Assembly (NCBI GenBank): GCA_029884455.1
Contig: JAOUHU010000008.1
Span: 1 to 64,000 of the forward strand
DNA length: 64,000 nt
DNA from: Gammaproteobacteria bacterium
GTDB lineage: Bacteria > Pseudomonadota > Gammaproteobacteria > Steroidobacterales > Woeseiaceae
Direction of reading: 5' to 3'
Shown: positions 33,767-44,016 of the stretch, in pieces
How the letters are laid out: each line of letters opens with the position of its first letter
How positions within the stretch are numbered: the first letter of the stretch is position 1
Position numbers and translations under genes: made by a program
Notes under the pieces: generated by a model
Seen by the model: only the letters and a program-made list of their open reading frames with translations
Told to the model about the DNA's origin: nothing
Database searches by the model: none

Positions 33767-33813
33767 TGCAATGCATACGTATTCAAGCCATGAATACGTA
33801 TGCATTGCATTGC
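33763..33813. promoter_or_regulatory. Perfect 23-bp inverted repeat, paired LacI-type operators
   Basis: The arms at 33763-33785 and 33791-33813 are exact reverse complements, separated by AGCCA. Each arm contains its own near-palindrome centred on TACGTA (TGCATACGTATTCA and its mirror), with the two centres 19 bases apart, close to two helical turns. It lies between the divergent TonB receptor gene and malQ. This is the layout expected for cooperative binding of a LacI-family dimer or tetramer controlling both directions. Assignment to the regulator at 19743 is an inference. Confidence 0.7.
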
Positions 33814-33862
33814 GGCCGGATAGCCGCCCAATTAGCGTGCAAGGCTGCCACCCGTACTTGCC

Positions 33863-35428
33863 GTGTCGATTGATATCCCGCCGATGACCAACAACAGCCG
33901 AGACCAGGTATTGCCAGCCAGCAGGCGGGCAGGCGTTGGCCTGCATCTGACCTCGCTGCCGGGGCCTTTTGGCATTGGCGAGATTGGCAGCAGTGCCCGC
34001 TGGTTCGTCGATACCATGACCAAAATGAACCTCAGTATTTGGCAATTTTTGCCAACTGGACCAACGGCTTATGGTGATTCGCCGTATCAGCCCCTGTCGA
34101 CGTTTGCGGGCAATGAGCTGCTGATTGATATCAGCGAGCTTATTGCCCTGGGCCTGCTTGGCGCGCAGGAGGTCGCGGCGCTGGCGGCATTGCCGAGGGA
34201 TTTCGTCGATTACGGGGCGCTGATTCCGGCCAAGAACCGGGTGCTGCGTGTCGCGGCCGGCCGCTTCGCTGCTACCGCCAGTGCCGAACTGCAATCTGCC
34301 TGCGAGGAATACATTGCGCAGCACGATCAGAGCTGGTTACACGATTACGCCCTGTTCCGCATTCTCAAGTCTCAGCACGGCGAACGGCCATGGCCGGAAT
34401 GGCAAGCGCAGTACGTGCATCGCGAGCCGGACGCCCTGCGCGCCCTGGAGAAATCCGAAGCGGCGCACATTGCCGCGATAAAGATTATCCAGTTCCTGTT
34501 CCACCACCAGTGGCAGAAATTGCGTTCCTACGCAAAGGCACGTGACGTACTACTGTTTGGCGACATGCCAATCTACATCGCACTTGACAGCGCGGATGCC
34601 TGGGCCAACCCGGAGATATTGCGTATCAATGCGGACGGCAGGCCAGACCATGTTGCTGGCGTACCGCCCGACTACTTCAGTGCGGACGGCCAGCTCTGGG
34701 GCAATCCCCTGTATGCCTGGGAGATGCATGCAAGGAACGGCTACCGATGGTGGATAGATCGCATGCGCGCATCGGTAGAACTCGCCGACCTGGTTCGTAT
34801 TGATCATTTCCGTGGCTTCGAGTCCTACTGGTCGGTGCCCGCCAGTGCTGCCACCGCACGCTTCGGCAGTTGGGAAATTGGGCCAGGCGATGCCATTTTC
34901 GATGCCATGAAAAAAAGCCTGGGCCAGTTGCCGATCGTAGCCGAAGACCTTGGCGTGATTACCCATGACGTGGAAGGTTTACGTGACCGCCACCGCATTC
35001 CGGGAATGGTGGTGCTGCAGTTCGACGTGGCCGATCCCGATTTCAAATTTGAAAATATTGCGGAGAACAGTGTTTGCTACACGGGAACTCACGACAACGA
35101 TACAACGATAGGCTGGTTCCATGGCAGCCCGGGAGACCTGCGATCGACCGCGGAAATCGCACGAACTCAGGCAGCGGCTACCGCCAGGACGGGCGGCAGC
35201 GCTGCGACCATCCACACCGACATGATCCGGCTGGCCTTTTCGAGTCACTCCCGATTGTCGATTGCGCCACTGCAGGATTTCCTCGGGCTTGGCTCGGAGG
35301 CCCGGATTAATACGCCTGGCAAGCCCGCCAATAACTGGCGCTGGCGCTTTAAAGACGAGCAGCTCACGGCAACGGTCATCGCGCAGGCTGCGGGACTGGT
35401 CAGGGATTCCGGGCGCGCGGCGGGTTAA
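33863..35428 (+). CDS. malQ: 4-alpha-glucanotransferase (amylomaltase)
   Basis: A 521-residue cytoplasmic GH77 enzyme that transfers maltosyl chains between glucans and releases glucose, linking imported maltodextrins to glycogen. Family motifs are complete: LPGPFGIGEIG, WQFLPTGPT, GVPPDYFSADGQLWGNPLY, RIDHFRGF with nucleophile Asp314, AEDLG with Glu361 and GTHDNDT. The GTG at 33863 is one possible start; ATG 33884 is the alternative, and neither has a strong ribosome site. It heads the glycogen operon, 50 bases after the palindromic operator. Confidence 0.9.
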   Translation: MSIDIPPMTNNSRDQVLPASRRAGVGLHLTSLPGPFGIGEIGSSARWFVDTMTKMNLSIWQFLPTGPTAYGDSPYQPLSTFAGNELLIDISELIALGLLGAQEVAALAALPRDFVDYGALIPAKNRVLRVAAGRFAATASAELQSACEEYIAQHDQSWLHDYALFRILKSQHGERPWPEWQAQYVHREPDALRALEKSEAAHIAAIKIIQFLFHHQWQKLRSYAKARDVLLFGDMPIYIALDSADAWANPEILRINADGRPDHVAGVPPDYFSADGQLWGNPLYAWEMHARNGYRWWIDRMRASVELADLVRIDHFRGFESYWSVPASAATARFGSWEIGPGDAIFDAMKKSLGQLPIVAEDLGVITHDVEGLRDRHRIPGMVVLQFDVADPDFKFENIAENSVCYTGTHDNDTTIGWFHGSPGDLRSTAEIARTQAAATARTGGSAATIHTDMIRLAFSSHSRLSIAPLQDFLGLGSEARINTPGKPANNWRWRFKDEQLTATVIAQAAGLVRDSGRAAG

Positions 35429-35526
35429 TACCGGCAGCTTAAGCGGTCGGCCAGGAATTCACCACGCGCGCACCGCGCCAGTCTGGCACACTAGCACTGA
35501 CTCTTACGGCCCCCGGATTTCCCGCA

Positions 35527-36816
35527 ATGGCTGACCTCAGACATTCAGAAGAAACTCGATTCATTAGCCGGCTGACGCGGCAGACGCTGGCCATGATCCT
35601 CGCAGGCGGACAAGGTTCGCGGCTTTACGAGCTAACCACCTGGCGGGCCAAGCCGGCGCTCTACTTCGGCGGCAAGTACCGCATCATCGATTTCCCGTTA
35701 TCCAACTGCATTAACTCAGGGGTGCGCCGCATCGGCGTACTTACGCAATACAAGGCGCATTCGCTGATCCGGCACCTTGTGCACGGCTGGTCGTGGTTCC
35801 AGGCGGGTGCAAGCAACCGCGAATTCGTTGAAATCCTCCCGGCGTCGCAGCGTATCGGTGGCGAGTGGTACCGTGGCACCGCCGATGCGATCTACCAGAA
35901 TCTCGACATTATTCGCACGCACAATCCCCGCTACGTGCTGATCCTGTCCGGCGACCATATCTACAAGATGGACTACGGTCCGTTTCTTGCGGCGCATGCG
36001 GAAACCGAAGCAGACATGACTATCTGTTGCATCGAGGTGCCGATTGAGGAGGCCGCCGGCCAGTTTGGTGTCATGACCGTCGATGAAACCGGCCGCATTA
36101 TCGGCTTCGACGAGAAACCTGAAAAACCGAATCCGATTCCCGGCAAACCCGGCTATTGTCTCGCCTCCATGGGCAACTACATTTTTAATACCAACTTTCT
36201 GTTCGAACAGCTGATCAAGAATGCGGACACACCGGGCACCCGGCACGACTTTGGTCGCGACGTTATCCCGGCAATCATTGACCGCTACCGTGTGTATGCG
36301 TTCGCCTTTCGTGATCCGAAGACCGACGAGCAGGCCTACTGGCGGGACGTAGGTACGCTGCAGGCGTTCTGGGAAGCCAACATGGAACTTGTCGAGATCA
36401 CGCCGCAATTGAACCTGTACGACAACGACTGGCCGATTTTCACCTACCAGGTCCAGGCGCCGCCGGCGAAATTTGTCTTCGATTCCGATGAGCGCCGTGG
36501 CCAGGCAATCCAGTCGATGGTGTCCGGCGGCTGTATTATTTCCGGGTCGACGATTCGAAAATCGCTGTTATTTTCGGGCACCGTCGTCAATTCCTACAGC
36601 CTGGTCAGCGAGTCCGTTGTGCTGCCGGATGTGAGGATTGGCCAGAATTGCCGCATCCACAAGGCCATTATCGACCGCGGTACGCACATTCCGGACGGTA
36701 CAGTTATTGGCGCGAATGCGGACCAGGACCGGCAACGCGGCTTCCGCGTAACCGAGACCGGCCTGACCCTGGTGACCCCCGACATGCTCGGCCAGCAACT
36801 GCATTACACACGCTAG
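35527..36816 (+). CDS. glgC: Glucose-1-phosphate adenylyltransferase
   Basis: A 429-residue enzyme making ADP-glucose from ATP and glucose-1-phosphate, the committed step of bacterial glycogen synthesis. The N-terminal nucleotidyltransferase fold carries [43 protein letters not shown] and [11 protein letters not shown]. The second half is a left-handed beta-helix ([28 protein letters not shown]) where allosteric activators usually bind. The start ATG 35527 lies 98 bases after malQ. The product needs a glycogen synthase (glgA), which is not in this window. Confidence 0.95.
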   Translation: MADLRHSEETRFISRLTRQTLAMILAGGQGSRLYELTTWRAKPALYFGGKYRIIDFPLSNCINSGVRRIGVLTQYKAHSLIRHLVHGWSWFQAGASNREFVEILPASQRIGGEWYRGTADAIYQNLDIIRTHNPRYVLILSGDHIYKMDYGPFLAAHAETEADMTICCIEVPIEEAAGQFGVMTVDETGRIIGFDEKPEKPNPIPGKPGYCLASMGNYIFNTNFLFEQLIKNADTPGTRHDFGRDVIPAIIDRYRVYAFAFRDPKTDEQAYWRDVGTLQAFWEANMELVEITPQLNLYDNDWPIFTYQVQAPPAKFVFDSDERRGQAIQSMVSGGCIISGSTIRKSLLFSGTVVNSYSLVSESVVLPDVRIGQNCRIHKAIIDRGTHIPDGTVIGANADQDRQRGFRVTETGLTLVTPDMLGQQLHYTR

Positions 36817-36835
36817 CTTTGGCGTAACACAGATC

Positions 36836-39013
36836 ATGCAAGCAACTGACATGCCGGCCGTTCGGGCGGCTATCGAAGCCCTGGTCCACGGCCGCAACCG
36901 GGACCCATTTGCGCTGCTCGGCGTGCACCGCACCGAGCATGGGCGCGTGGTACGGACTTTCCAGCCGCAAGCAGAACGGGTCGCCGTCATTAATCGCGCC
37001 GGCGACGTGGTAGCGACGCTCGACAAGCTACACCGCGATGGCCTGTTCGCCGGCAAATTGCCGCCGCGATTGCGCCACTACCGCCTGCGGCTGTCGTTAT
37101 TTGACGGCTCGACACTCGACCTCGAAGACCCATATCGATTTACCTCATCGCTGGGCGATCTTGATCTCTACCTGCTTGCTGAAGGTTCGGATCTGCGCAT
37201 CTATCAAAAGCTCGGTGCCAGGGTCGTGACAATGGCAGATGTAAAGGGTACCCGCTTCGCGGTCTGGGCGCCGAATGCGTCGCGGGTCAGCGTAATTGGC
37301 GATTTCAATGGCTGGGACGGGCGCTGCCACAGCATGCGCCTGCATCCGGCGAACGGCATCTGGGAAATTTTCCTGCCGGGCGTTGTCGCCGGTGCACGTT
37401 ACAAGTACGAAATGCTCGACCGGCACGGCCATCTGTTGCCGCTGAAAACAGACCCCTACAGTAATTTTCACGAAGCACCGCCGGGCAATGCGTCAATCGT
37501 CTACGAGAGCCGCTTCAAATGGCGGGACGACGCCTGGCAGGGCCGCCGCAGCATGACGCCTGACCTGGATACTCCGATCAGTATCTACGAAGTGCACCTC
37601 GGATCCTGGCGCCGCGGCGACGGCGACCGGTACCTCAGCTACCGGCAGCTCGCCACCGAGCTGGTCGACTATGTCCGCGAGCTCGGTTTCACGCACATCG
37701 AGTTCCTGCCCGTGACGGAACATCCTTTCGATGGGTCCTGGGGCTACCAGCCGATCGGCATGTTTGCGCCTACGCAACGCTTTGGCGAACCGGATGACTT
37801 TCGCTACCTGGTGGATTGCTGCCATGCCGCCGGGATCGGCGTGATCATCGATTGGGTACCGGCACATTTTCCCAAAGACGAGCACGGTCTCAGGCGCTTC
37901 GACGGCACCGCCCTGTACGAGCACGAGGATCCGCGCAAGGGCGAACATGTTGACTGGGGCACGCTGATCTTCAACTTCGGCCGGCGCGAGGTCGTGAACT
38001 ACCTGATCGGCAATGCGCTCTACTGGATCGACGAGTTCCACGTTGACGCAATTCGCGTCGATGCGGTCGCCTCGATGCTCTATCTCGATTACTCGCGTAA
38101 GGCCGGCGAATGGCTGCCGAATGAGCACGGTGGCAGGGAAAATCTTGAGGCGGTTGCGTTCCTGCACCGGCTGAACCGCGAAGTGCACGCGCACGGTGCC
38201 ACCTCGTTTGCCGAAGAATCAACCGCCTGGCCCGGGGTGTCGCGCCCGGTCGAGATGGGAGGTCTCGGTTTCACCTACAAATGGAATATGGGTTGGATGA
38301 ATGACACCTTGTCGTACATGGGTGAAGACCCCGTGCACCGCAAGCACCACCACGACAAAATGACCTTCGGTCTCGTTTACGCATTCAACGAAAATTTTGT
38401 CCTGCCGCTGTCGCACGACGAAGTCGTGCACGGCAAGCGTTCGCTGCTCGGCCGCATGCCCGGTGACGAGTGGCAACGGTTCGCGAATCTGCGCGCTTAC
38501 CTCGCCAATATGTATGCGCACCCGGGCAAAAAGTTGCTGTTCATGGGCAGCGAGCTGGCGCAATACCAGGAGTGGAATCATGATCGATCCCTCGACTGGC
38601 ACCTGCTCGACTATCCATTGCATCGCGGCGTGCAGACCCTGGTGCGAGATCTGAATCTGCTGTATCGACAGCGACCCGAACTGTATGCCAGCGACTTCAA
38701 TGCGGCAGGTTTCGACTGGATTGACTGGAACGATCGTGACAGCAGCGTGCTGTCCTGGATTCGCTACGACCGCGCGGGGAATGCGGTTGTCTGCATTACC
38801 AATTTCACGCCCATCGTACGACACAACTACCGCATTGGTGTCCCTGCCGGTGGCAACTACCATGAACTGCTGAACTCCGATGCTGAGAAATACGGCGGCA
38901 CCGCTATTAGCAATGCGCATCTCCATGCCCTGCCGGAACCCTGGCAGGGAAAACCGTTCTCGATGTGGATTACAATACCGCCGCTTGCAACTCTGCTGGT
39001 TGCGGCAAAGTAA
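36836..39013 (+). CDS. glgB: 1,4-alpha-glucan branching enzyme
   Basis: A 725-residue GH13 enzyme that introduces alpha-1,6 branches into glycogen. It has the two N-terminal domains of the long form (DPFALLGVH at about 22, then a CBM48 with [20 protein letters not shown]). The barrel shows [38 protein letters not shown] with Asp409, FAEESTAW with Glu460 and [12 protein letters not shown] with the third acidic residue. Length matches E. coli GlgB. It starts 19 bases after glgC and is surely cotranscribed. Confidence 0.95.
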   Translation: MQATDMPAVRAAIEALVHGRNRDPFALLGVHRTEHGRVVRTFQPQAERVAVINRAGDVVATLDKLHRDGLFAGKLPPRLRHYRLRLSLFDGSTLDLEDPYRFTSSLGDLDLYLLAEGSDLRIYQKLGARVVTMADVKGTRFAVWAPNASRVSVIGDFNGWDGRCHSMRLHPANGIWEIFLPGVVAGARYKYEMLDRHGHLLPLKTDPYSNFHEAPPGNASIVYESRFKWRDDAWQGRRSMTPDLDTPISIYEVHLGSWRRGDGDRYLSYRQLATELVDYVRELGFTHIEFLPVTEHPFDGSWGYQPIGMFAPTQRFGEPDDFRYLVDCCHAAGIGVIIDWVPAHFPKDEHGLRRFDGTALYEHEDPRKGEHVDWGTLIFNFGRREVVNYLIGNALYWIDEFHVDAIRVDAVASMLYLDYSRKAGEWLPNEHGGRENLEAVAFLHRLNREVHAHGATSFAEESTAWPGVSRPVEMGGLGFTYKWNMGWMNDTLSYMGEDPVHRKHHHDKMTFGLVYAFNENFVLPLSHDEVVHGKRSLLGRMPGDEWQRFANLRAYLANMYAHPGKKLLFMGSELAQYQEWNHDRSLDWHLLDYPLHRGVQTLVRDLNLLYRQRPELYASDFNAAGFDWIDWNDRDSSVLSWIRYDRAGNAVVCITNFTPIVRHNYRIGVPAGGNYHELLNSDAEKYGGTAISNAHLHALPEPWQGKPFSMWITIPPLATLLVAAK

Positions 39014-39041
39014 AACGGCAATCGCTCAAGGAGGATGATGC

Positions 39042-41549
39042 ATGCCCGCGCAGTCTGATGAAATGGATGGCATTGGCGATATTGAGTTGCTGCCGGCGGC
39101 GCCACTGGAACAGACTCCAGAAGCGATTCTTCGCGACATCACCCATTATTTCGGCCGTATGCTCGGCCGTCGCACCGTGCGCACAAAATTGCCGTTTCTC
39201 TACCAAGCCGTTGTGTACGCCACGCGCGACCGCCTCATGGAACGCTGGGGGCGCACGCGCATGGCGATGGAGCGTGACGACAACCGCCGCGCGAGTTACC
39301 TGTCGCTTGAGTTTCTCATGGGCAGACTACTGCGCAATGCCCTGCTGAACCTTGGCATCGAGGAACAAACAGCGGCGGCGTTGGAACGCATCGGCATCAG
39401 GCTCGAAGACCTCTACGATCGTGAGCACGACGCGGGCCTCGGCAATGGCGGCTTGGGACGACTGGCGGCCTGCTTTATAGACAGCTGTGCGACGCTGTCA
39501 TTGCCGGTGGTCGGCTATGGCATCCGCTATCAATATGGCATGTTCCGGCAGCGCCTTGAAAGCGGTCACCAGGTCGAAGAGCCCGATTCATGGCTGCGCG
39601 AGGGATTTCCCTGGGAGGTGGAACGTTTTGAGCTGGCGCGGACCATCAAGTTTGGCGGCCGTACGATCGTCAACAAGAGTGCCGATGGCCGCATGCGTTA
39701 CAGCTGGATTGACACGGAAGATGTGCTGGCAATTCCCTACGACATTCCAATTCCCGGCTACGGCAATGATGTAGTGAATACATTGCGTCTCTGGTCCGCG
39801 GCGGCCACGGACGAGTTCGACCTGAAGGAATTTAACGCCGGCAGCTACGCCGACGCGGTCGCGGCAAAGAATCTCGCCGAGAATATCACCATGGTGCTTT
39901 ACCCGAATACCGCGACCATGGACGGCCATGAACTGCGCCTGCGGCAACAGTACTTCCTCGCCTCGGCGAGTTTGCAGGACACGCTGCGCTATTACGTTTA
40001 CCAGCATGGCGATGACGTCAGCGGTTTCGCCGAGAAGAATTGCCTGCAGCTGAATGACACGCACCCGGCAATCGCGGTTGCGGAGCTGATGCGACTGCTG
40101 ATGGACGTACACGATCTCGAATGGGACCAGGCCTGGGCCATCACCCGCAAATCAATGGCCTATACGAATCACACGCTGCTGCCCGAAGCGCTGGAAATGT
40201 GGCCAGTGGCCATGTTTCGTCGGCTGCTGCCGCGACTACTCGATATTATTTACGAGATCAACGCCCGTTTCATCGATGAAGTCGGCCGGCGCTGGCCCGG
40301 TGACAACGATGTCATCCGCCGCATGTCACTTATCCACGAGGGCAGCGAGCCAATGATTCGCATGTCCTTTCTCGCCATCGTCGGCAGCTTCTCGGTGAAT
40401 GGCGTCGCGGAGCTGCACTCCAAACTGCTGACCGAAGGGCTGTTCCGCGACTTCGCCGAACTCTGGCCACAGAAGTTCAACAACAAGACCAATGGTGTGA
40501 CGCAACGCCGATGGCTGGCGGCGTGCAATCCGCATCTGGCGAAATTAATCAGCGCTACGATCGGCTCGAACTGGATCACGGATCTGACACAATTACGGAA
40601 ATTATCGGCTGTTGCCGATGACAGCAGTTTTCAGCAAACGTGGCGTGCGATCCGGCTGGCAAACAAGCAACGCCTTGCCGATGACATTGCCGAGAAGACC
40701 CGCCAGCAGCTGTCAACGGACATGATGTTTGATGTGCAGGTCAAGCGCATTCATGAGTACAAGCGGCAATTGCTCAATTTACTGCACGCGGTGCATCTCT
40801 ACGATCGCATTCGCCGTGGCGATGGTGATCGGTTGCCGCCACGCGCGATTATTATCGGTGGCAAAGCCGCACCCGGTTACGCGATGGCAAAAAAGATCAT
40901 CAAGTGCATCAATAACGTCGCCCGCATCATCAACAGTGATCCGCTCGTACGGGAACGTCTGCGGCTGATTTTTTACCCGGATTACAATGTGTCTGCCATG
41001 GAACTGATTTGCCCGGCCACAGACCTGTCGGAACAGATTTCCACGGCGGGCAAGGAGGCATCCGGCACGGGTAACATGAAATTCATGATGAACGGTGCAC
41101 TCACGATTGGCACGCTGGACGGCGCTAATGTCGAAATTCGTGATGCGGTCGGTGCCGAAAACTTTTTCCTGTTTGGCCTGAATGTCGGTCAGATCAGCGA
41201 GCTTCGCGGCCGCTATGATCCGCAAGGGATTATCGCTGCCGATGAGGACTTCTCGCGCGTGATGCAGTTACTTGAGTCCGGTCATTTCAATCGATTCGAG
41301 CCGGGTGTATTCGACGCCGCAGTGCAGTCGATCCGCGAACCCGCGGATCTGTGGATGACCGCGGCAGACTTCCGCACATTCATCAATGCGCAGCAATCCG
41401 CAGCCGATGCTTACCAGGACTCGAGGCAATGGACGCGGATGAGCATTCTGAACTCTGCCGCGTCAGGCCGATTCTCGACCGACCGGACCATGCGTGAGTA
41501 CAACGACGACATCTGGAAGCTCGACCCGATACGACTCGGCAAAAAATGA
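39042..41549 (+). CDS. glgP: Glycogen phosphorylase
   Basis: An 835-residue PLP-dependent enzyme releasing glucose-1-phosphate from alpha-1,4-glucan ends. It shows SLEFLMGRLL near the N-terminus, GLGNGGLGRLAACF, YGIRYQYGMFRQ, KRIHEYKRQLLN and GTGNMKFMMNGALTIGTLDG, whose lysine binds pyridoxal phosphate. Length is typical. A strong site (AGGAGG) precedes the ATG at 39042. It overlaps glgX by four bases (ATGA), so degradation and debranching are made together. Confidence 0.95.
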   Translation: MPAQSDEMDGIGDIELLPAAPLEQTPEAILRDITHYFGRMLGRRTVRTKLPFLYQAVVYATRDRLMERWGRTRMAMERDDNRRASYLSLEFLMGRLLRNALLNLGIEEQTAAALERIGIRLEDLYDREHDAGLGNGGLGRLAACFIDSCATLSLPVVGYGIRYQYGMFRQRLESGHQVEEPDSWLREGFPWEVERFELARTIKFGGRTIVNKSADGRMRYSWIDTEDVLAIPYDIPIPGYGNDVVNTLRLWSAAATDEFDLKEFNAGSYADAVAAKNLAENITMVLYPNTATMDGHELRLRQQYFLASASLQDTLRYYVYQHGDDVSGFAEKNCLQLNDTHPAIAVAELMRLLMDVHDLEWDQAWAITRKSMAYTNHTLLPEALEMWPVAMFRRLLPRLLDIIYEINARFIDEVGRRWPGDNDVIRRMSLIHEGSEPMIRMSFLAIVGSFSVNGVAELHSKLLTEGLFRDFAELWPQKFNNKTNGVTQRRWLAACNPHLAKLISATIGSNWITDLTQLRKLSAVADDSSFQQTWRAIRLANKQRLADDIAEKTRQQLSTDMMFDVQVKRIHEYKRQLLNLLHAVHLYDRIRRGDGDRLPPRAIIIGGKAAPGYAMAKKIIKCINNVARIINSDPLVRERLRLIFYPDYNVSAMELICPATDLSEQISTAGKEASGTGNMKFMMNGALTIGTLDGANVEIRDAVGAENFFLFGLNVGQISELRGRYDPQGIIAADEDFSRVMQLLESGHFNRFEPGVFDAAVQSIREPADLWMTAADFRTFINAQQSAADAYQDSRQWTRMSILNSAASGRFSTDRTMREYNDDIWKLDPIRLGKK

Positions 41550-43558
41550 TAACTCCGGGCCGCCCTCTGCCACTCGGCGCCACGCCGGATGTGTCGGGAA
41601 CTAATTTTGCGGTGTATTCCACGGTCGCCAGCCGCGTCCAGCTTTGCCTGTTCGATGCAGACGGACATCAGACGGCAGTTTACGATTTACACAATTCCGG
41701 TACGGCTACCTGGCACGGCCACCTGCAGCATTGTGCGCCCGGTCAGCGCTACGGGTATCGCGTGCACGGACGCTATGATCCGCAACAGGGATTGCGCTGC
41801 AACCCGGCGAAGCTGCTCATCGATCCCTACGCCAGGACCATCTCCGGCGAACTGGTCTGGCACGATGCATTGCTTGATGCGAATTCCATGGACAGCGCAG
41901 CCTGCGTACCGAAAAGTGTGGTCCGCGAAACCTTTCCGGCACTGCCGGCGGGACCACGGATTCCGTGGTCCGAAACCGTTTTCTACGAAACGCATGTGCG
42001 CGGCTACAGCATGCGCCACCCGGCATTGAGCGACTCCGATCGCGGCAAATTCAATGGCCTGCGGCACGCTGCGATACTTGACTACCTCAAGGCGCTCGGT
42101 ATTACCTCGCTGGAACTGATGCCGGTACATGCGTTTTTCACTGAGAAACACCTGGTCGACAAGGGACTGCGAAACTTCTGGGGCTACAACCCGATTGCTT
42201 TTTTTGCGCCACAGCCGGGTTACGCAAGCGCTGACCCGGTCGCAGAATTTCGTGACATGGTGCGGTCGATTCACGATGCAGGCATCGAAGTCATTCTTGA
42301 CGTCGTTTACAACCATACCGCCGAGGGCGATGACAGTGGGCCGGCACTGTCGTTTCGCGGACTGGACAACCTCGCCTATTACAGCGTCGAAGACGGGGCA
42401 CCCGGCACCTACGTCAATGACACTGGCTGCGGCAATACACTGAACGCAGATCATCCGCAGGTGCAGCAGCTCGTGATTGACAGCCTGCATTACTGGCATC
42501 GAAGCATGGGTGTCGACGGCTTTCGTTTCGATCTCGCACCGGTGCTGGGGCGTCACAATCATGGCTTTTCGTCCAGACATCCGCTGCTCAAGCGCATCAG
42601 CCAGGACCGCGAACTCAGCGGCGCCAAGCTGATCGCCGAACCCTGGGATCCCGGTCCCGGAGGCTACCAACTGGGCCGGTTTCCGCCGCGCTGGGCCGAG
42701 TGGAACGATCGCTATCGCGATGCGGTGCGTGCATTCTGGCGCGGCGATGCCGGCACCGCAGGCGAATTCGCGCAACGCCTGCACGGTTCTGCGGACCTGT
42801 TCGACCATGATGGCCGCGCGCCGCAGGCCAGCGTCAACCTGGTGACCAGTCACGATGGCTTCACGCTCGCCGACCTGGCCAGTTATGCCGAAAAGCACAA
42901 CGTGGCCAACGGTGAAAACAATCTCGATGGCCATGCACACAACCTGAGTTGCAATTTTGGCGTCGAGGGCGTAACCAATGACGCGGTGATCCTGGCACGG
43001 CGACGGCGCCACCGCATGAACCTGATGGCAACGTTGCTGCTGTCCCAGGGTACGCCGTTGCTGCTTGCTGGCGATGAGTTTGGCAACTCGCAGCATGGTA
43101 ATAACAACGCGTACGCGCAGGACAATCCGACCGGTTGGCTTGACTGGCAACAAATGAAAAACGATGCAAATTTCACCGCGCGTGTGCGCGAACTCGTGCA
43201 TTTGCGCCGCAATACGGCGTTACTGCGCTTGCCACACTACGTGCACGAGGGACATGGCGACGTTGCCATCGCCTGGTATCGACCCGACGGCCAGCGAAAA
43301 GCTGCACAGGACTGGCCGCACTCGCGCGCATTTGCCTTGTTGCTCTCCGACCCGGGCCATAGGCCGGCCGCTGTGGCCATTTGCATCAATGGCATGCAGG
43401 CCAGCCAGGCGTTTCGTCTGCCGGCTCCGTTGGCAGGCTGCGAGTGGCAACTCCGCTGGTGCAGCGCCGATGACGGCATGCTGAACGAGGTCGTCGTCAG
43501 CGTACCGGGCGCATCGATCGCGGTGTTACTATCTGCGCCGGAGCACGAGCAGCAATGA
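41546..43558 (+). CDS. glgX: Glycogen debranching enzyme
   Basis: A 670-residue GH13 isoamylase-type enzyme that removes limit-dextrin branches left by the phosphorylase. Visible features are PLPLGATPD with the CBM48 start ([19 protein letters not shown]), [44 protein letters not shown] and [12 protein letters not shown], covering the nucleophile, acid/base and third acidic residue. Its ATG overlaps the glgP stop, and its own stop overlaps the next start (ATGA at 43555-43558). Confidence 0.95.
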   Translation: MITPGRPLPLGATPDVSGTNFAVYSTVASRVQLCLFDADGHQTAVYDLHNSGTATWHGHLQHCAPGQRYGYRVHGRYDPQQGLRCNPAKLLIDPYARTISGELVWHDALLDANSMDSAACVPKSVVRETFPALPAGPRIPWSETVFYETHVRGYSMRHPALSDSDRGKFNGLRHAAILDYLKALGITSLELMPVHAFFTEKHLVDKGLRNFWGYNPIAFFAPQPGYASADPVAEFRDMVRSIHDAGIEVILDVVYNHTAEGDDSGPALSFRGLDNLAYYSVEDGAPGTYVNDTGCGNTLNADHPQVQQLVIDSLHYWHRSMGVDGFRFDLAPVLGRHNHGFSSRHPLLKRISQDRELSGAKLIAEPWDPGPGGYQLGRFPPRWAEWNDRYRDAVRAFWRGDAGTAGEFAQRLHGSADLFDHDGRAPQASVNLVTSHDGFTLADLASYAEKHNVANGENNLDGHAHNLSCNFGVEGVTNDAVILARRRRHRMNLMATLLLSQGTPLLLAGDEFGNSQHGNNNAYAQDNPTGWLDWQQMKNDANFTARVRELVHLRRNTALLRLPHYVHEGHGDVAIAWYRPDGQRKAAQDWPHSRAFALLLSDPGHRPAAVAICINGMQASQAFRLPAPLAGCEWQLRWCSADDGMLNEVVVSVPGASIAVLLSAPEHEQQ

Positions 43559-44013
43559 AACTGACCGTCAACGGCAGCGAGCATGAAGTGGACGTCAACG
43601 ACGACATGCCGCTGTTGTGGGTGTTGCGTGACGAACTCGGCATTACGGGCCCCAAGTATGGTTGTGGTATCGCGCTGTGCGGGGCGTGCACCGTGCATAT
43701 CGATGGCGTTGCAATGCGCTCCTGCGTCATTCCGGTTGCGGCGGTCAGTGGCGAGGTAACAACGATTGAGGGCCTTGGTACGCCGGCCGCGTTGCACGCA
43801 GTGCAACGCGCCTGGATTGACCAGCAGGTCGCGCAGTGCGGCTATTGCCAGCCTGGGCAGATCATGTCGGCAGCAGCGCTGCTCGCAAACAATCCGGACC
43901 CTTCCGATGCAGAAATTGACATCGCCATGGCAGGCAATCTGTGTCGCTGCGGTGCCTATCCGCGCATTCGTTCCGCCATCAAGGCGGCGGCTGCGAGCTT
44001 GCGCGAAATCTGA
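43555..44013 (+). CDS. iorA: [2Fe-2S] subunit of a molybdenum hydroxylase, IorA-like
   Basis: A 152-residue electron-transfer subunit of the xanthine-dehydrogenase/isoquinoline-1-oxidoreductase family. The plant-type cluster ligands lie in [17 protein letters not shown], and the second [2Fe-2S] cluster ligands in [16 protein letters not shown] and [10 protein letters not shown]. It passes electrons from the molybdenum subunit at 44017 to an acceptor, often a cytochrome, which is not seen here. Four-base overlap with glgX ties it to the glycogen operon, which is unusual. The iorA name reflects family membership and does not show that isoquinoline is the substrate. Confidence 0.8.
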   Translation: MKLTVNGSEHEVDVNDDMPLLWVLRDELGITGPKYGCGIALCGACTVHIDGVAMRSCVIPVAAVSGEVTTIEGLGTPAALHAVQRAWIDQQVAQCGYCQPGQIMSAAALLANNPDPSDAEIDIAMAGNLCRCGAYPRIRSAIKAAAASLREI

Positions 44014-44016
44014 GCC

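Noticed and set aside
41687-43201. Long open frame antisense to glgX
   Set aside because: Shadow of the high-GC sense gene, with no homology-like motifs.
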